Source: Eumeta japonica (lineage: Eukaryota > Arthropoda > Insecta > Lepidoptera > Psychidae). From it: DNA of 64,000 nt. Positions within the stretch are counted from its first letter, which is position 1; every line of letters starts with the position of its first letter. Below the pieces are notes generated by a model. That model saw only the letters and a program-made list of their open reading frames with translations, made no database searches and had not been told where the DNA came from. Below are positions 37,292 through 52,200 of this stretch, one piece after another. Position numbers and translations under genes: made by a program. The stretch covers positions 62,001-126,000 of the forward strand of contig BGZK01000762.1 in NCBI GenBank assembly GCA_005406025.1, in the 5' to 3' direction.

Positions 37292-40200
37292 CAGTGCCGG
37301 TCCTATTAATATTTTTAACTGGTGCGAGAACTAAAAATGGCGCCCATCTAAATAAAAAAATGTTTAAGTAGTTGTTTTATTATCCACCAGAAAAGCAGAT
37401 TATTCTTCCGTCAAAATGTGAGATCGTAGAAAAGTTCGTTTAACCAGTTTATGCGAATACCTATATAAATGTGATGTGGTGGACAACTGAAAAATAATTT
37501 TAATGATTGTCAACTTTTATTTATTCTGTTCAAACATTAATCAAATCTAATGAGAATTTAGCAAAATATAAAAACACCCTATAGCCACTTTTCTAGCTTT
37601 AGCACTTGCAAATTTTTTATCAAGTCGGAGTAATTTAACTTTTCGGCAATGACATTTTCTATAGACAAAATTCCGAGATCGGACAGTCTTTCCTGACACA
37701 TAGTAGACCGTAGGTAGGTCTTAATAAGTTTCAATTTACTGAAACTTCGTTCGCCTTGGCAACAGTTACAGGTACAGTTAGTAAGATACGAAGCGATGTC
37801 CATACATTCGGGAAAATATCTTGCCAATCATTTTTATAAGTTGAAGAACTTTTATTGGCTCTCCTGATTGAAGATCATTTAATAATGGCTTTAGGCTCAC
37901 AAGTTCTTCAACCAATTCTTGTCCAGATATGTCACATTTTTCTCCATCGGTTAAAGTGATTTGTAAATCAGCACAGGCTTTTTCCAACATGGATTTTTCT
38001 GGAATATTTTTTATGTTGTATAAAAAAGACCATGTATCATTGAATTTTGACAGTTGTTGAAAACGTGTAACCAATGTATTCCCAATAGTATCTATCATCG
38101 GGTAAAAAACGTTCATTTTATATAATTCCTCCGGATCAGTTGGTGTTTCATCTACAGCTTCGTATTCAAATAACCGTTTCTTTCTTCGAGATCGGACTGC
38201 CTTAAAAACTGGATTTATTTCGGCTAGAGATGCTATTTCCTTAGCTGTGATTATAGTTGACGAAAAGCTACGACGGTACTGTTTCACGAATTCCGAACAG
38301 TTTTTCAGTAATTGTGATGCGTTTGGTAAATCCATCATTTCAGATTGCATAGCTTTACTTACAATGTTTACTTGAAACAATATATCATACCAAGCCACGA
38401 TCGTAACTATGAACTCAAATTGCTCCATATTCTGAATTAGCGACAATGCCTCTGATGCCGCAACTGAGTCGTTAGTTTCTTTGTGAAGATTTTGAAGGGC
38501 ATCACGGACTGAAGTGTAGTTAAAGCGAACAGCGGCAAGACTAGAAACTCTACTCTCCCAGCGAGTTTCGCAAACTTTTTTTAACGATAATCCTTCTATG
38601 TGCTTGGATATCACTTCCCATCGCTTAGTTGATCCAGAAAATAAAACAAACAGTCTTTGGAGAAATCCAAATAAAGAAATAGATTTGACGGAACTTTTAG
38701 CTGCATCTGCTATCACCAAATTCAAGCTGTGGCAGCCACATGGATTAAAAATGCCGAGGATATAAGTTTAAAATTCTAGATTGCACACCTTTGTTCACTC
38801 CTACCATATTCGCTCCGTTATCGTATCCTTGACCTCTACAATCGTTCATGTCTAAATCAAATTCTTGTACAATCGTATCAAGAAAAGGCCAGTGATTCCT
38901 GCGCCGGAAGAGTCACATATTGGCTTGTAAGCGACAAAACACTCTCGCACTTCGACTTCTTCTTCATTTACGTCAACGAACCGGAATGTTAGTGACATTT
39001 GATCAATGGCTTACATCAGGAGTACAGTCCATAATAATGGAAAAGTATTTAGCTGACTTTACCATATTCATAATATTGTTTCGAACTTCACTTCAAGTAA
39101 GGCAATTAATTCGTTTTGAATGCGTTTGCTGAAATAGTGGACATTAGTCTCTTTATTTACAACACGGCGGAGGTGCTCCATCATAACATTGTCAAATTTT
39201 CCTAATAATTGCACCAAAAAAGTTGCCATTATTGGGGGTATATAATGTTTCAGAACTCCCTCTAAATGCCAAATTATTGCCTGCTAAGAAGAACACTATC
39301 GACATCATTCGTTCGAGGATAGCAACCCATCTCGATTTCTCATCTTCAATCTGTTTTGTAATTGTTTGTCTATTCCACAGAAGTTTTCCAACCTAATCGA
39401 GGCTTCTATCCAACTGTTCATAGCACGTCGGTGATCTGGGGATGTTTCGTGTGTTTTGAGACGCGTTGATAAGTGCCTCCAGTCGTCAAATCCTTCTTTT
39501 CCCAAATTCGTATTGGGGTTTGTGTTGAGTAAACGACAGCAAAAACAATATACTTTGTCTGCTGATTTAGAATACACGAGCCATCTTCTTTTAAAATCTC
39601 CCCATTTGGCATTACTTTATGAAAATGCGAAAAATGACGCCCGTCACGATTCTTTGGGTAATTTTCGTTGTTCATTTCATTACTTGGGCCTCGAATAAGG
39701 ATTTCATTTTTGTTGCAGAGTCAATAATAATCGGCCATTCTGAAATATCATCTATTTTTTCTCTTTAAAAGATGATGGTAATGATTTCTCTAACACTTCT
39801 TCTGTAATATTTTGAGATGCAGACGAGGTTCCAGGAATAGCTAAATCTTCTTGAATATTCTGCTCTATATCTTCATGATCAGAGCTTTTATCAAGCGGGT
39901 CCTCTATTGCTTGTTGATATTGACGTTCTGGTGACAAAGTATCAGGTAACTTTTCCACTCTCAAAAATTTGATAGCAGATTTGCAGATTTTTCAGTTTCG
40001 ACTTGCTTTATCCGTTTTCTTTTTTTTGTGCACCAGATAATTTTTTGAAGGCGGTGACATGTTTTTATCTGAAAAATAATTTTAGTGTGAATGTTATATA
40101 AAAAGGCCATTCGGCAGCCGAAATGGGAGTAGATTTCATTTTATAACTTTGAAATTGAAGTGTTATTCTTAATTATATTTTAATGAACGATTTTCGTTTA

Positions 40201-40657
40201 TTTATATTTTTCGTACCTAAATTCCGTCATGAGGACCAATGCAATAGTTAGATTTCTATGAAATCTACTAAAAATCAACTTTAAGATCTTAAATTTAAAG
40301 AATGCATATTGAAATTATCGAAATACACTAGAAAAGAACTTATCTATACAATACTTACTTCTGTTTTATTTCGAATGTTTCTATAATAATCTAAATACAT
40401 ACTTTTAGCCGTTAATCACACTGTAGGTATACACATCGCGGGCGTTTGATGAACGACTTGACAATTGAATAGACAATGCCTGCGTAGTGAAACAAGTGAC
40501 GGACGAAATGTCACCCGCAGCCCGCTCCCGCATTTTTCGTACGTGTGTCGCGCGACTCGCTATAGGTCGAGCGTCTTTTGTCTCACGTTTTGGTTAATTT
40601 TGGCGCCCAGATGGCGCCCGGTGCGGTCGCACCGCTCGCACTCCAGGACCGGCCCTG
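37292..40657 (-). mobile_element. hAT element, 3.4 kb, inactive
   Basis: Ends: left CAGTGCCGGTCCT, right (other strand) CAGGGCCGGTCCT, 13 bp with one mismatch, and shared subterminal GGTGCGA and GGCGCC. The flanking 8-bp direct repeats GGCATCGT (37284-37291) and GGCATACT (40658-40665) match at 6 of 8, as expected for an aged hAT target duplication. The transposase lies inside on the minus strand. Confidence 0.88.
37579..40060 (-). pseudogene. hAT transposase (ZMYM1-like, DUF4371 type), broken
   Basis: Reads from an ATG at 40060 (MSPPSKNYLVHKKKK) to the stop at 37579. Order: acidic N-terminal tail (39964-39752); TTF-type zinc finger with YCFCCRLL and a RLKTHETSPDHRRAM block (39577-39305); then GYDNGANMVGVNKGVQSRI (about 38830-38770); NLVIADAAKSS, CETRWESRV and NPVFKAVRSRRKKRLFE in the long central open frame (38725-37778); and a C-terminal dimerisation block CCQGERSFSKLKLIKTYLRS (37827-37579). 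At least four frameshifts or stops (about 40010, 39550, 39000-38750, 37800) make it non-functional. Similar proteins are often annotated as zinc finger MYM-type protein 1-like. Confidence 0.85.
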
Positions 40658-41345
40658 GGCATACTATGAGTCGAGTACACAAAATCCTTTATGAACATTT
40701 TTCTTTCTATCAGGAAGCGTTGTATTCGGTGGATACCATAAAACTTGACAGGCCCTTAAAAACTCTGTCATATCAATTGGTGCTGTGAAATAATGCGAAG
40801 ATTTGTCGGTGGTGGTTCAAATGCTGTGTATGAAATGGATACAGGTGATGAAAGTTACATTTACTGTTACCAAACCAAAAAACAGTCTGCCTACTGTGTG
40901 TTTCCTTTGGAAGAATTGATTATAAAAGTAAAACGAAGTTCAAGCATCGGAAAAAAGATGGTAGCTTCTTTCTTTGAAATGACAGGTCATTATGCAACAA
41001 TCGCTTTAGAAGATAAAAAGTAATTACTACGAACTGGTACACTAACAATTGCTTGCATCTTATTTAGGAAAAAAATCAGAAAAACGGCCTTACAGTAAGA
41101 TTTTCTCTCTTATTGACAACGCCTTACTACACATCGGTAGACAAACAACTATCGATTTGGGGACGTTATACTGATTCACTCACTTTAGAGCCGCGAGCTA
41201 GAACCATGCGGTTTTTATTTATTTCTTAAAATAAAAGAAAATGATTTATAGATGCTGAATAAGCAGTGATTCCATATGAAATTGATGCTGAAGTGTGAGT
41301 GAGCAGTGTTTCTCTAAACGGTTCCATCGAATACAGCACTGTTTT

Positions 41346-43000
41346 GATCTTAACAGACGCTATTTTGAAAAACAATGATATTAAAAGTACTTGCTAGTTT
41401 GCTTAGTTTTTTATTTTCTAAGAACTTTCAGTTTGTCTCACGTACTTAGCGTGACCTATTGAATGACCTATGCGTTCGAAGATGTGCTTTGTATATCATT
41501 CGCAAATATGTGATCAATTAACAAAAAAAAATGCATTATCCAAGTAAACCTTAACCATCCCATTACACGCACTACACTTGAAAATTAATGCACAACTGGT
41601 TCTTCTAGCCACAAAATTATGAACAAGACGTAAATTCAGAGGTCAAAAATGATTTTGGGATAACAATTTAAATACAGGAGGTCCAGGATTGAACAAATGA
41701 AAGAAGAGTTTGTAGATTTGGGTAGTTATAAGCTGCTAATTTTTTTATGGGCTGAATAGTTATGGTGAGGCAACACATACCGATCTGGTACATCTATGAT
41801 AACAAACTAGTCGTTGTTTGCCTTGTTTGTTATGTCTTAGGCAATGGTGACTATCTATGTAGAGATTGCAGTGCTCTTATCAATCCGTTACTCACGCTAG
41901 GAGTTTTTATAGTTTTCTAAAAATAAATTCTTTCCACTATATCGAAGGTTTTACCAGATTTATGAAAATATTTTAATGCTTGACCAAACATTTTTTTTGT
42001 ATTTTGTAGAGGAAAAAAACCGGTTGGTACATCCCATTCCTTTTCTAAATAATATTATATATTTTTTTTATATATGCATACAAATATATACTTCTAAATA
42101 ATTATTTATTATCGAGAAGAATAAGATTACTTTCAATATCATTCACAATTACTTCAAATAATGTTTTTGCCCAGAATATGTTAACGGCGCTGAGGCATCT
42201 TCTAGAATGGTAATTTTCGAACATCTTCCTTTAGCTTTTCTTTTTATCGAGTGATAAAATGACAGTTTTTTTCAGGAAGTTAAAAAAAAATTATAATAAG
42301 TTTGCTCACTCTTTTGCATATACCTAAACCGTAGCTGCCGCATACTTCAACATTTATCACTGCACTTTCTCATGATAGAAATTATGAAAGCTTTTAACTT
42401 TCAGAATTTCATTTATGGTAATTTCGCTTTCATTGTTACTCATGTACTTACTTGTAGCAGCATTAACGTCTATAACTGTATTCGTATATGAGAAACCACT
42501 TTTGAAATAATCCCAGGGCTCTTTCAAATGGTTAACTTCATGCAAATGTTACTCATTACATTTATAGATGATGGCTTTGAGTTATTATTTTTTTTAGAAT
42601 ATTTCATAACAATTGCCTTTTGTACATAATAAATTTAAGCACATTTTTTTGTTGCCTATTAATTTTTAATCTTTATAATTCCGTAAACCATTATCTTTAT
42701 ACAAATCTTTACCATATATGACACTACATATTCCTTTTTAGTTTCATGGATTAATACATATTTCCTTAATTTCCACAATTTGTCAATCTCCAGTAATACT
42801 TTTTTAATGTTCGTTTTATGTAGTTGTGTCACGGTGTGTAAAGTTGATGAATGTGACAATAAGCGAAAAAGTACACAAAAATATTAAATTAATGATGGTT
42901 AATGCTCTTTAATTCGTTGAATTTTCATTTATTTATTTTTTTAATGTACTGATTTTCATTATTTATCACCATTCTTAACTTGAAAAACAACGGTAATGAA
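41346..43000. other. Gene-free stretch
   Basis: AT-rich sequence between the mariner relic and the Gpdh1 promoter area. Short open frames at 42357-42545 and 42659-42859 on the minus strand show no recognisable protein. Confidence 0.5.
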
Positions 43001-43034
43001 AGTAAATAAAACGTACAATATTCTATTTATGGAT

Positions 43035-43293
43035 ATATTGTTCTGTGGTGATAATATTCGCTATCGTACTATTGTTCTGTGATATTGATAATGTATACCA
43101 ATATACTCTATGTAGACTATCAGACGTTATCACATCAGACGTCAGTGTCTGTAAACTGTTATGTGATCGATTCATTCCGGTTACGGTTACGGTTTCGGTG
43201 CAGTTTAATGTTCTGTTAGAGTTGTGTCGGACTGTTCCGTATCTATATTTGGTATTAAAGATTTTTATTTATTAATAATTAAATATCTTAAAG
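43035..43293 (+). promoter_or_regulatory. Gpdh1 5'UTR / promoter region
   Basis: Directly upstream of the Gpdh1 ATG the base composition rises in GC (CCGGTTACGGTTACGGTTTC at 43180-43200). A TCAGT initiator-like sequence occurs at 43142. No clear TATA box; start of transcription not determined. Confidence 0.35.
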
Positions 43294-46200
43294 ATGTCAG
43301 AAAAACAACTGAAAAACAAGGTGTGCATTGTAGGTTCTGGTAATTGGTAAGTCTATTAATAACATTTTATTTAGTATAATTTCAAGGCTTCTGATTTTTA
43401 CCGCATGTACTTTTCCGGACGTTATGTCAAGGACGTCGTATATTTTTTTTCTTCTAATACTCCCATATATCTTTTCGAAAATCTAATATGAATTCACATA
43501 CTTGACGATAAATAAGTGTGTATGATAAATGTATAGGTATTTAAAAATAATAAATTTAATATTTGAATCTGAAATTATATTTTTGGTTTATAGTAAATTT
43601 TGGGAGTCAATAAATACAAAAGATTTTGTAGTGTATATTTTTAACATACCCACTCAACAATCTTTTACAGCTTTGTATGATTTTTTCGTGCGAGCTCTTG
43701 ATATAGAATCTACTTGATTAGTTTTTTACATAGTTTTCTTAAAATGAAAACTTTTCAATGGCTCCCTATTCTAGGTGAATTTTTAGAGGCTCCAGCAATT
43801 ATTAAATAATTCAATTTCTTTTTAATGCACTTTATGTTTGATTTGTAGGGGATCTGCAATTGCTAAAATTGTTGGCAAAAATGCAGCAAGACTCCCTAAT
43901 TTTGAAGACACTGTTACCATGTATGTCTATGAAGAAATCATTGATGGCAAAAAGTTAACAGATATAATTAATGAAACACATGAGAATATAAAATATTTAC
44001 CAGGACACAAAATTCCACCAAATGTTGTTAGTATATTTTCATTTGTGTTTTTACAGAATTAAATTTAGTAGCCTTGTAATCTGAATTATTAATTACAATT
44101 ACATCATGAGTGTAAAATTATTACATAATAAGAATTGTTTATTACTGTGAACTTTGCCACACAAAACAAATATATTTTATAGTGTTTGATCTGCCTTTAT
44201 TGAAGTTTATTAGGTTAATTAGATTCATAACTGCCATTAATCAAAGAGTTGTTTATGCTACATTTGCATGATTATAATTTAATACCTAGTTATAATTGAA
44301 GTATTAGTTCAAGTTCTGGCCTTTATTAAATCCTACTTATTTCTTTTTATAGAAATGTACTTAAGTACAAATCTCTTATGATTTACACAGTATATTTTTT
44401 TGGCCTCATGTTTCTAAATGCCTTTTAATACAAGGTTTGAATCCAATGTCATTTTATTCAGTAGTAGATTTTAAATATTTTTTATGTAAATTGATAAATT
44501 TTTAAATGGAACATAAAAAGTTATTGTCCAAGCATCATAAATTTTGCCTTTTGGCTTGTTATTCTTCATGTAGGTATTGAATTATATTTAAATAAATTCC
44601 TTGAATAATTTTACTTCTTTAAATATTTCAAGTTGAAGTATCAGTGGAAAAAGTTTGAACATTCATTTTTAATTATTAAAAAAAACAGGAAATATCTGAT
44701 CATAATAACAAAATCCTCATTTATAGATTGCTGTCCCAGACGTGGTAACAGCAGCATCAGATGCTGATTTGTTAATATTTGTTGTTCCACATCAGTTTGT
44801 TAGAACTATCTGTTCTACATTACTGGGTAATATAAAGCCAACAGCTACAGCGTTATCACTTATTAAGGTTTGTATTTATTCAATGACATTTAGTGAATAA
44901 TCAAAAAATTTACTTACAGTTTCCCATAGTCAACATTTTACACAAAATTACTAACAGTTAGTGTCTACGTATATTTTATTATAAAATTTATATATTTCAG
45001 TAATTAAAAGTGCCAAAGTACCAAAAAAATATATGTGCATTGTAATGTGTATTTGCTTACTAAATATAATCATATGAAATACAAATTATAGATAAGTAAT
45101 TTGAAAATGTAAATAGGCTCTTATATATAATAAAAAATGTGCATATAAAGTAGTTGTACAACACTGTAAAGTAGACACTGTTTTTTGTGACTTCATAAAG
45201 AGATATCCATACCTGAACAAACTAAATTTATATTGTCATCTAATAGTTATTTAGTGATTATGTTTAAAAATACTTAAATGTAATAACTAAATTGATTTAA
45301 GGAGTTTTATATTGATAGAAAATATGTATAATATGTTGATGAGAACAACATATAGATTATATAGGTATGTAATATATATGGACATATATCTTAAACTGTA
45401 TATTAATTCCAGGGATTTGATATAGCTGAAGGTGGTGGAATTGACTTAATATCACACATTATCACAAGATTACTTAAAATACCATGCGCTGTGTTAATGG
45501 GAGCAAATATTGCTTCAGAGGTAAATATTACAGTTATATAGGAAATCTAAAATGATGGTAAGATTATGTAATGTGGTAAGACTTGGGACAGATGAAAAGG
45601 TTTTCATACAAATAATTTTATCACGGAGCTACTGATTAATAAACCATTGTTATTTATACAGCAGTATAAATTTTTATAATATAATCTGATTTATTATTAT
45701 TGCTGCACTGAAATGATAAGAATAATATTGGTCAATCTTATTATTTTATTTGATAAGAACTTGCTCTTTGCTTTCGGCAGGCAGATATTTAGATATGTAA
45801 ATGTGTCTTATCATACACATAGCAAACACATGAGACTTTATTATGGAATACAATATATAATTTTATTTAAATATTTCTAAAGTTTAGTTGATTTCTTAAA
45901 GTTGATGATATTTCTTTTTTTAATAGCCCTGAAAGAAAAATGATTTTCAGCTGAGAATTATTACTTACTGGAAATATTATACTCATTATTTTCAAAATTA
46001 TGCCATAGGGGATGAAACATATCGACGCTAATTGTAACTAGTTTGGTTATTTCACAAAAATAAAATTATTTGCTGTCCTAATCCTTTAAAAAAAGAAAAC
46101 GTTTAAACGATCTATCTGTTTTATATTTTATATAAATATTCTAGCTTTTGAATATAACTTCATGCACAAACTTAAAATAAAATCTTCAAACAATTTTAGT

Positions 46201-49200
46201 TTCAATGTTGATATCAGTTTTACTCTGGTTTTCAGTTGCTAATTTGACTGACCCTAAGAATCTATGACTTAACCTGGAAAAATGTTTTATGCTACTAGAT
46301 TTCCACCCACTGCTTCACCAGTGTAGAATTTGGTTTACATAATAAGCTTTTATCGTAACTCAGACTCTTCCCTCATTTACGGTTCACTTCCTTCCAATCT
46401 TCAACCCACCTCAATCCTTGTACATTTTTCAATAAGTTGAATTTGTCATCAGAAAGTAGAGTGAGTTTTTAGCAATTACTGTTTGCCATATTCTGCTCCA
46501 GTACGCTCCTAGCCAAGTTATGCCTACCTGTGGAAACCACATTAAAATCAATTCAGTAATTTCGGAGATGTACATGAAGAGACAGACAGAAAATAAACTT
46601 AAAAATCATTGCTTTCTCTTATGTTGCCTTCCTCTTATCATCCCCTCTCCAATTTTCATACCTTTAAGGTACAGACACATTGGCTTCTATTGGATGATGA
46701 ATTATGTAATAGATATCTATGTTGCTCTACTAACCATCTTAACTGTAATTTTTTTAAATATATCGATACAGTTCTTTTTTGTATATTTGATGAGAGAAGG
46801 CTGAAAAGTTATCTCTTTTATCCAGTACATATATCATATGTAATATGAAAATAGTACCAGCTATTATTTTTTCATATTCTGGGTTTATTCCTTTTTTAAT
46901 AAATAGTAGCATTCATTTGTTTATTGTCATTGATTACTCAAAGACGTCTCTTTGTTTAGAAAATATCGAAAGGAAAACATAATATCTACTTTATAAATTG
47001 AGTATCAAGTACTCATTAAATTTCTCATTTAAGAGGGATATAATGGCGGATTGGATTATTGATTTGATCATAAAGTTTTGGTCAAACTACGATTAAGTAA
47101 AACAAAGATATCTAATCGTCATACATGGCGGTCCCAAAATTTCTACCTTCGATTTAAGTCGGGTAGCTTCGTGATTAGTCGTAAATGTTATTTTATTTAT
47201 GTTTGTCACGACCAGCAGACTTATCGTTTGCTTCTCTCTACATGGGTAAACTAGTACTGACGACCGCCGCAGCTAAATTATTATGGATACAGGCGTTTTA
47301 ATTTAATTGAAGAAAAATGAAATTATAATAATTATTTATTATGTGATAGATTTTATATAAGCTGAATAACGTATTTTAGATTGTACGGCATATTCTTTAT
47401 TGAAACTAATACTTAAAATTGAACTCTAAACTTAAACTATTTTTATTTCGTAGGTTTATAATATAACATTTCAAATACGTCATCACGTGTGTTTTTATAA
47501 TTAATTTTTTGTTTCGAAGGCAGTCTTTCCTCAAAAAGAACGAACAAAAATTTTAAAATGAAAAAATAATATCAAATAAGTTGATTTTGTCGATATAAAA
47601 AAAAAATAAGAAGCAACTTGCTTTTTTAGAAGTATAGAAGAGTTGTTTTAATCAAAATTCACTCTTTATTTTTATTTACCAACTAAAAAATTTTGATAAT
47701 TTGATAATAATCTTGATGCCTAATGTTAATTGTTCTTTATAATTATAAAAAAAAAATTTACAAAGATTTTAAAATCGTAAGCATGTCTCATATTATAGCT
47801 ATTATAAGTCTATTGTCTTCGTTCTGCCTCAAATTGAACAAAAATAATTGTCTAATAAAAACATGCATTATTCCTAGTTTTAATTAAATAAAATACAATT
47901 TTCATTAAAAATATTTGTCTTTCCTAACAAAAATAATTTCAAATAATGTCTAAATCATTTTTTTTAGGATGTAATGTTAATGTTGCTTATTATCAAGAAA
48001 AGATGTCAATTACACATCATTTACGACTGCTTCAAGGCGCGTATTTGGCATTTATTTGTTTTCACTAATGAATCTTTTTTTTCTACATTGATGGAGACGA
48101 AGTTTAATGTATTCTTCGATCTCACTTTTAATTAAAAGGAACTTACGATTGAATGTCACCAGTTGTTCGAACTACTGAGATTTCCAAATATGTTGTTACA
48201 GATTTTTTCTCTCTGTTACACGTAAAAATCTATAATAAACCCGTTTTATTAACACAGACGAACTCCAAAAAACATATTACTAAAACGAAAATAACCATAA
48301 AAAAATTTTGGTAAATGAAGTCTTTTTCCATATTTTACAGCTCCGTTGCAAAATAAACTAGTGGGTACAATATATTATTTCAATTTTTTGGATAAATATC
48401 GGAATACAAACTGAATCCTCACTCATGAAAGGCGTTTCCAGATGCTTGTAAGTCGTTTTCTGTTCTGAAATCGCAGTCTTTTAAAATGCAAGGCATTTTC
48501 GAACTAACAACTGCCTCTTACTATTACGCACGCTGTCAGTTTCTCAAATGACGTAACGCGCTGCTAGGTTTTAAAATCTGGCTGAGTTTTAGTTTAGCAT
48601 CGCGCAGCGTTTCTATAGATATACTTGTTTTATTTAATCATATTGGTCAAGTAATTTATACTAGACCATAAGACCTTGAGGTTACCTTAAATTTACGTTA
48701 CAGTTACCTTAAATAAGGGGTGACTCATTTCGGCCACTACCGATAAAAATGTGGCAAAAGCGAAGAAATTGATTTTAGTAGATCGAGAAATTGAACAGTG
48801 GGAGGTCGATAGAAACTTGGCATTACTAAGAAATGTTTTAATTAAGTAATTCAATATTTAAACATTTTAAAGATCAGTGTACGCCATAGCACTAAAACTT
48901 TGTTTCACGTGAAGCGACGTGTGAGATTTTAGCAAGCATTTTGAAATATGAGTAGAGGTAAAGAGTTAGAAAGGAATTCCGAAAGTAAACAAGAACCCTT
49001 ATAGTGAAAATTTAAGGATGAGAAGCGTCTTTGAGTGTTTCAGATTTGTCCATGAGTAATGAAGCTAAGGTCAACTATATTTTTGGATATTGAGGATATA
49101 TAACTTATAGACTATTTGCAACAAAACTAGATGAATGATAATAGAGTTAATGGAGAGGCAATTTTAGACTTTTTGAATTTGCATGATAATGTATTAGTGC

Positions 49201-52200
49201 ATAGTCCTCAAGTACCAAGCGAATCGTAATCAAAAACAACTTTGTAAAAATCTACTTCCTTTACAGCCCAGAATTGCATCGCAATTGCAATTTCGCTTTA
49301 AATATTTGAAGAAAAAAAAGGCTTAGGGAAACAACGATTTTTAAGAGATGAAAAGATAAAAGCAACAGCAAATGCATTTGACACTTTCGGGATCCTATAT
49401 CGAAAAATAAAAAATGTCTATATTTGTTTTTTTTTTCATAGGTAAATTGCTTATTAGCTCACTCGTATGCATATACACATAATACCTGTGCAACCGTGCT
49501 TTACTTTGCGTCTTTTTAGTTTACTTTGGGAATATGATAATTTCCCATGGGAAAAGTTTTTAATGTTCATTTCCAACGATAAGTACCTAGATACATAATA
49601 TAACAACTACATAATTCCAAAATTTACCTATATAGGCAGTTGATTTATGTAGTGCTATAGTGCAACTACATAATTATAGAAAGTTGCACTAAATTACGCG
49701 ACGCTTAGATTTTTCTCTGAAAAACATCTATGTATAATAAAATACCTATTTGCGAACTATGCCCATATAATAATAAACAATAGCAGACTCAATGCGGTCG
49801 AGCCACACTGGTCAATTTGGCTGCAGCACAAAATTGGGAGGCTTGACCGGCACCACACTTTTACAGAAAACGAAAGTGAAGTGGCAACTTCTGCTGTTGT
49901 GTTTCGTTCGGTGAAGTTCAGTTTCTGGCCCTCTTCCCCTCTATCAGGTATTCTATTCCTATCCAAGAGGCTAGCAATGCACTGCCTTTGTCTTTGGGTT
50001 TACGAGTGTCCCGCGAAACGTTGCGGCGAAATGTGTACAAGGAACTTTTTGCGTTGAGAATTATCACATTCACATGGCAAACTCGAAAGACGTCAAGCAA
50101 AGTTCGGTTATCCAGGTACTGTATATACAATGTTTCCGATTCGTATACGTTCTAACTTTCGGAAAAGAAAATAAGATTAATTTTATCGACAAAAATAAAA
50201 TAAATTAATTTTCTGTACCGTAATTTTTTTTAAAGATTTTTTTTGAATATTAAATTCTTCGACACATGTGAGTGCCGACGGCGCGTGACATGCACTATGG
50301 ACGACTCCTGAAGGGAGTCGTCTCGGCATAGGACGTCACCGGAAACCGTCACGGGTCGGTTTCCTTACCTCCTACCCGGTACGGAGGCGGTTAGCAGCGG
50401 CCGGGTGGGGTAAGGGATCGTAGGTCGATAACCTAACTAACAGAAAAAAAAAACTATTAAATAAATACTATTGATTTTAAAACTTACTTTTTGCATCTGC
50501 AGTTTGACATAATTTGGTGTTGATTCTGATGAAGTTCTAAACAAAATATTTTCTTTTTGCTAACACATACAATCGTTGCTAAGAGTATTTATACTAATTT
50601 TAATTTTGTTCAGTTAAAATCCACTATGTACACTACATACATATTTCTCTTTATAATCAATTTGAACATCAGAATTATCTTCGGAATCAGCTGATAATGG
50701 TGTCTGAACTGATTATAATGTCCAGTAATACAGGTATGTTTGGAACTGGATCCGGAATATTGATATTGAATTGAGTCATGAAATTTTAATATATCATTTT
50801 TTCTTGTTGATTTATTAGGTATTTTACGGTTAAGCGTGAATGATAAAACGCACTGTCTAGGATTATCATACTGTTTTGAGCTAAGTTATTCATTAAACCG
50901 CTTTTCGAATAACTACATTCATATCACAATGACAATCTGCACTAACGTCCTTTATGTTGATGATAATAAAAGAGTATTTTAAATACAGGAACAACTGCAA
51001 TCTGTACAACCTTTCTTAATAGTGTCGTGAGCATCATATAATGTTTCATCAGATAGACTATGTTATGTCTTTCTCTACGTGCTGTCCTAAGCATTGTCAT
51101 AAATTTGTATCGCCAATCTTAATATTTCATAGACTCATAAATAAGTCTGCGTTTATCTATTGATTTACATGTAAATCTTAATTTTCTTAATACACGATAT
51201 GAAGTGGTACGTTTATAGAGAAAGTTGTTAATTGTTATTCAGATCTTGTAAATCACATCTAAGGTAGGAAATTTTTTTTGTGAGTAAAATTTACAGACTG
51301 TCCCGCGTACGACGTCACACTCGAAATTGTGTAAACGTGAAAATCTTTTACTTTTTTAGCCCCTTTTTTTTGGTGTCATCGGCACAGCCTTCATAAACTT
51401 ACTATCTCCAAAGATTTGTATACTTTCATTATTTCAGAGGTTTTTGCGATTGGATTAAAAACTTCAGCTTGAATCAAATGATTATGTACATTTTTAATAA
51501 TAGTTTTACATATTTTATATTACTTATTTCTTTTAATTTTGGGTTTTGAACTGCTTGGAACTGCAATATTTTGAACATTCTTAACATTTCCTTCCCAGGG
51601 ACGGATAAATATTATTAGAATAATAAACAAAAACTAACACGATAGAAAAAAAAAAGGTATTGTTAACTGACCAAAAAATAGTTTAAAATATGAATATTTT
51701 AACAGGAAGGTGTGCGCTACCATAAAGACAATTGTTTCTTTGTCGAGTGCGAGCTTATGAATTCTCCAATTGCTAAGTGCTTAAAAGGGATAACCCTCTA
51801 ATGAGCGACCTTGATTGCGCGGTACGCCATCACACGCCACTAGCGGCCCACGTGAACGCACTCACACATGCAAAGTCATCATTGTTTTTACAATCGTCGC
51901 TCTGTGAACTTTATAGGTGTTTATGTACGATGTTTCTTAATATACGGAATGGACTTTAGCACTAAATATAATAACACCATGTTTGTACTCAAAGATTGAA
52001 ATATCCGTACCCACATAATAAAGAGAGTACGATACAAACAGCAGCGTGCTTTAAACTCTCATTTGAAATAATTAACTGTTAACTATTAAAGTTAAAAACT
52101 AAACACATCAAAATGCTTCACAATTTGCGGTTGACTAAGTTAGTCATAAACATATTGACATGTCTGACAGCTCTCATATTACCGATATTTAGACATATTT

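Larger units (their letters stand above)
37060..41345 (+). pseudogene. Mariner transposase relic split by a hAT insertion
   Basis: Left part 37060-37291: TIYNWFKEFKRG, then REGHPPLAPQKR and VTYQQIRISIG, the DNA-binding half of a mariner transposase. Right part 40658-41345: MSRVHKILYEH, TGDESYIYCY (first catalytic D), GKKMVASFFEMTGHYATIAL, an IDNALLH-like second D and a FYLFLKIK block where the usual D of PCDFYLF reads as G. The two parts are collinear across the hAT element. Frameshifts and stops throughout; the terminal repeats of the mariner were not found. Confidence 0.8.

Noticed and set aside
46520..46848. Hydrophobic open frame of 94 codons, membrane-protein-like
   Set aside because: It begins in a decayed moth repeat within Gpdh1 intron 4, is AT-rich and shows no family resemblance.
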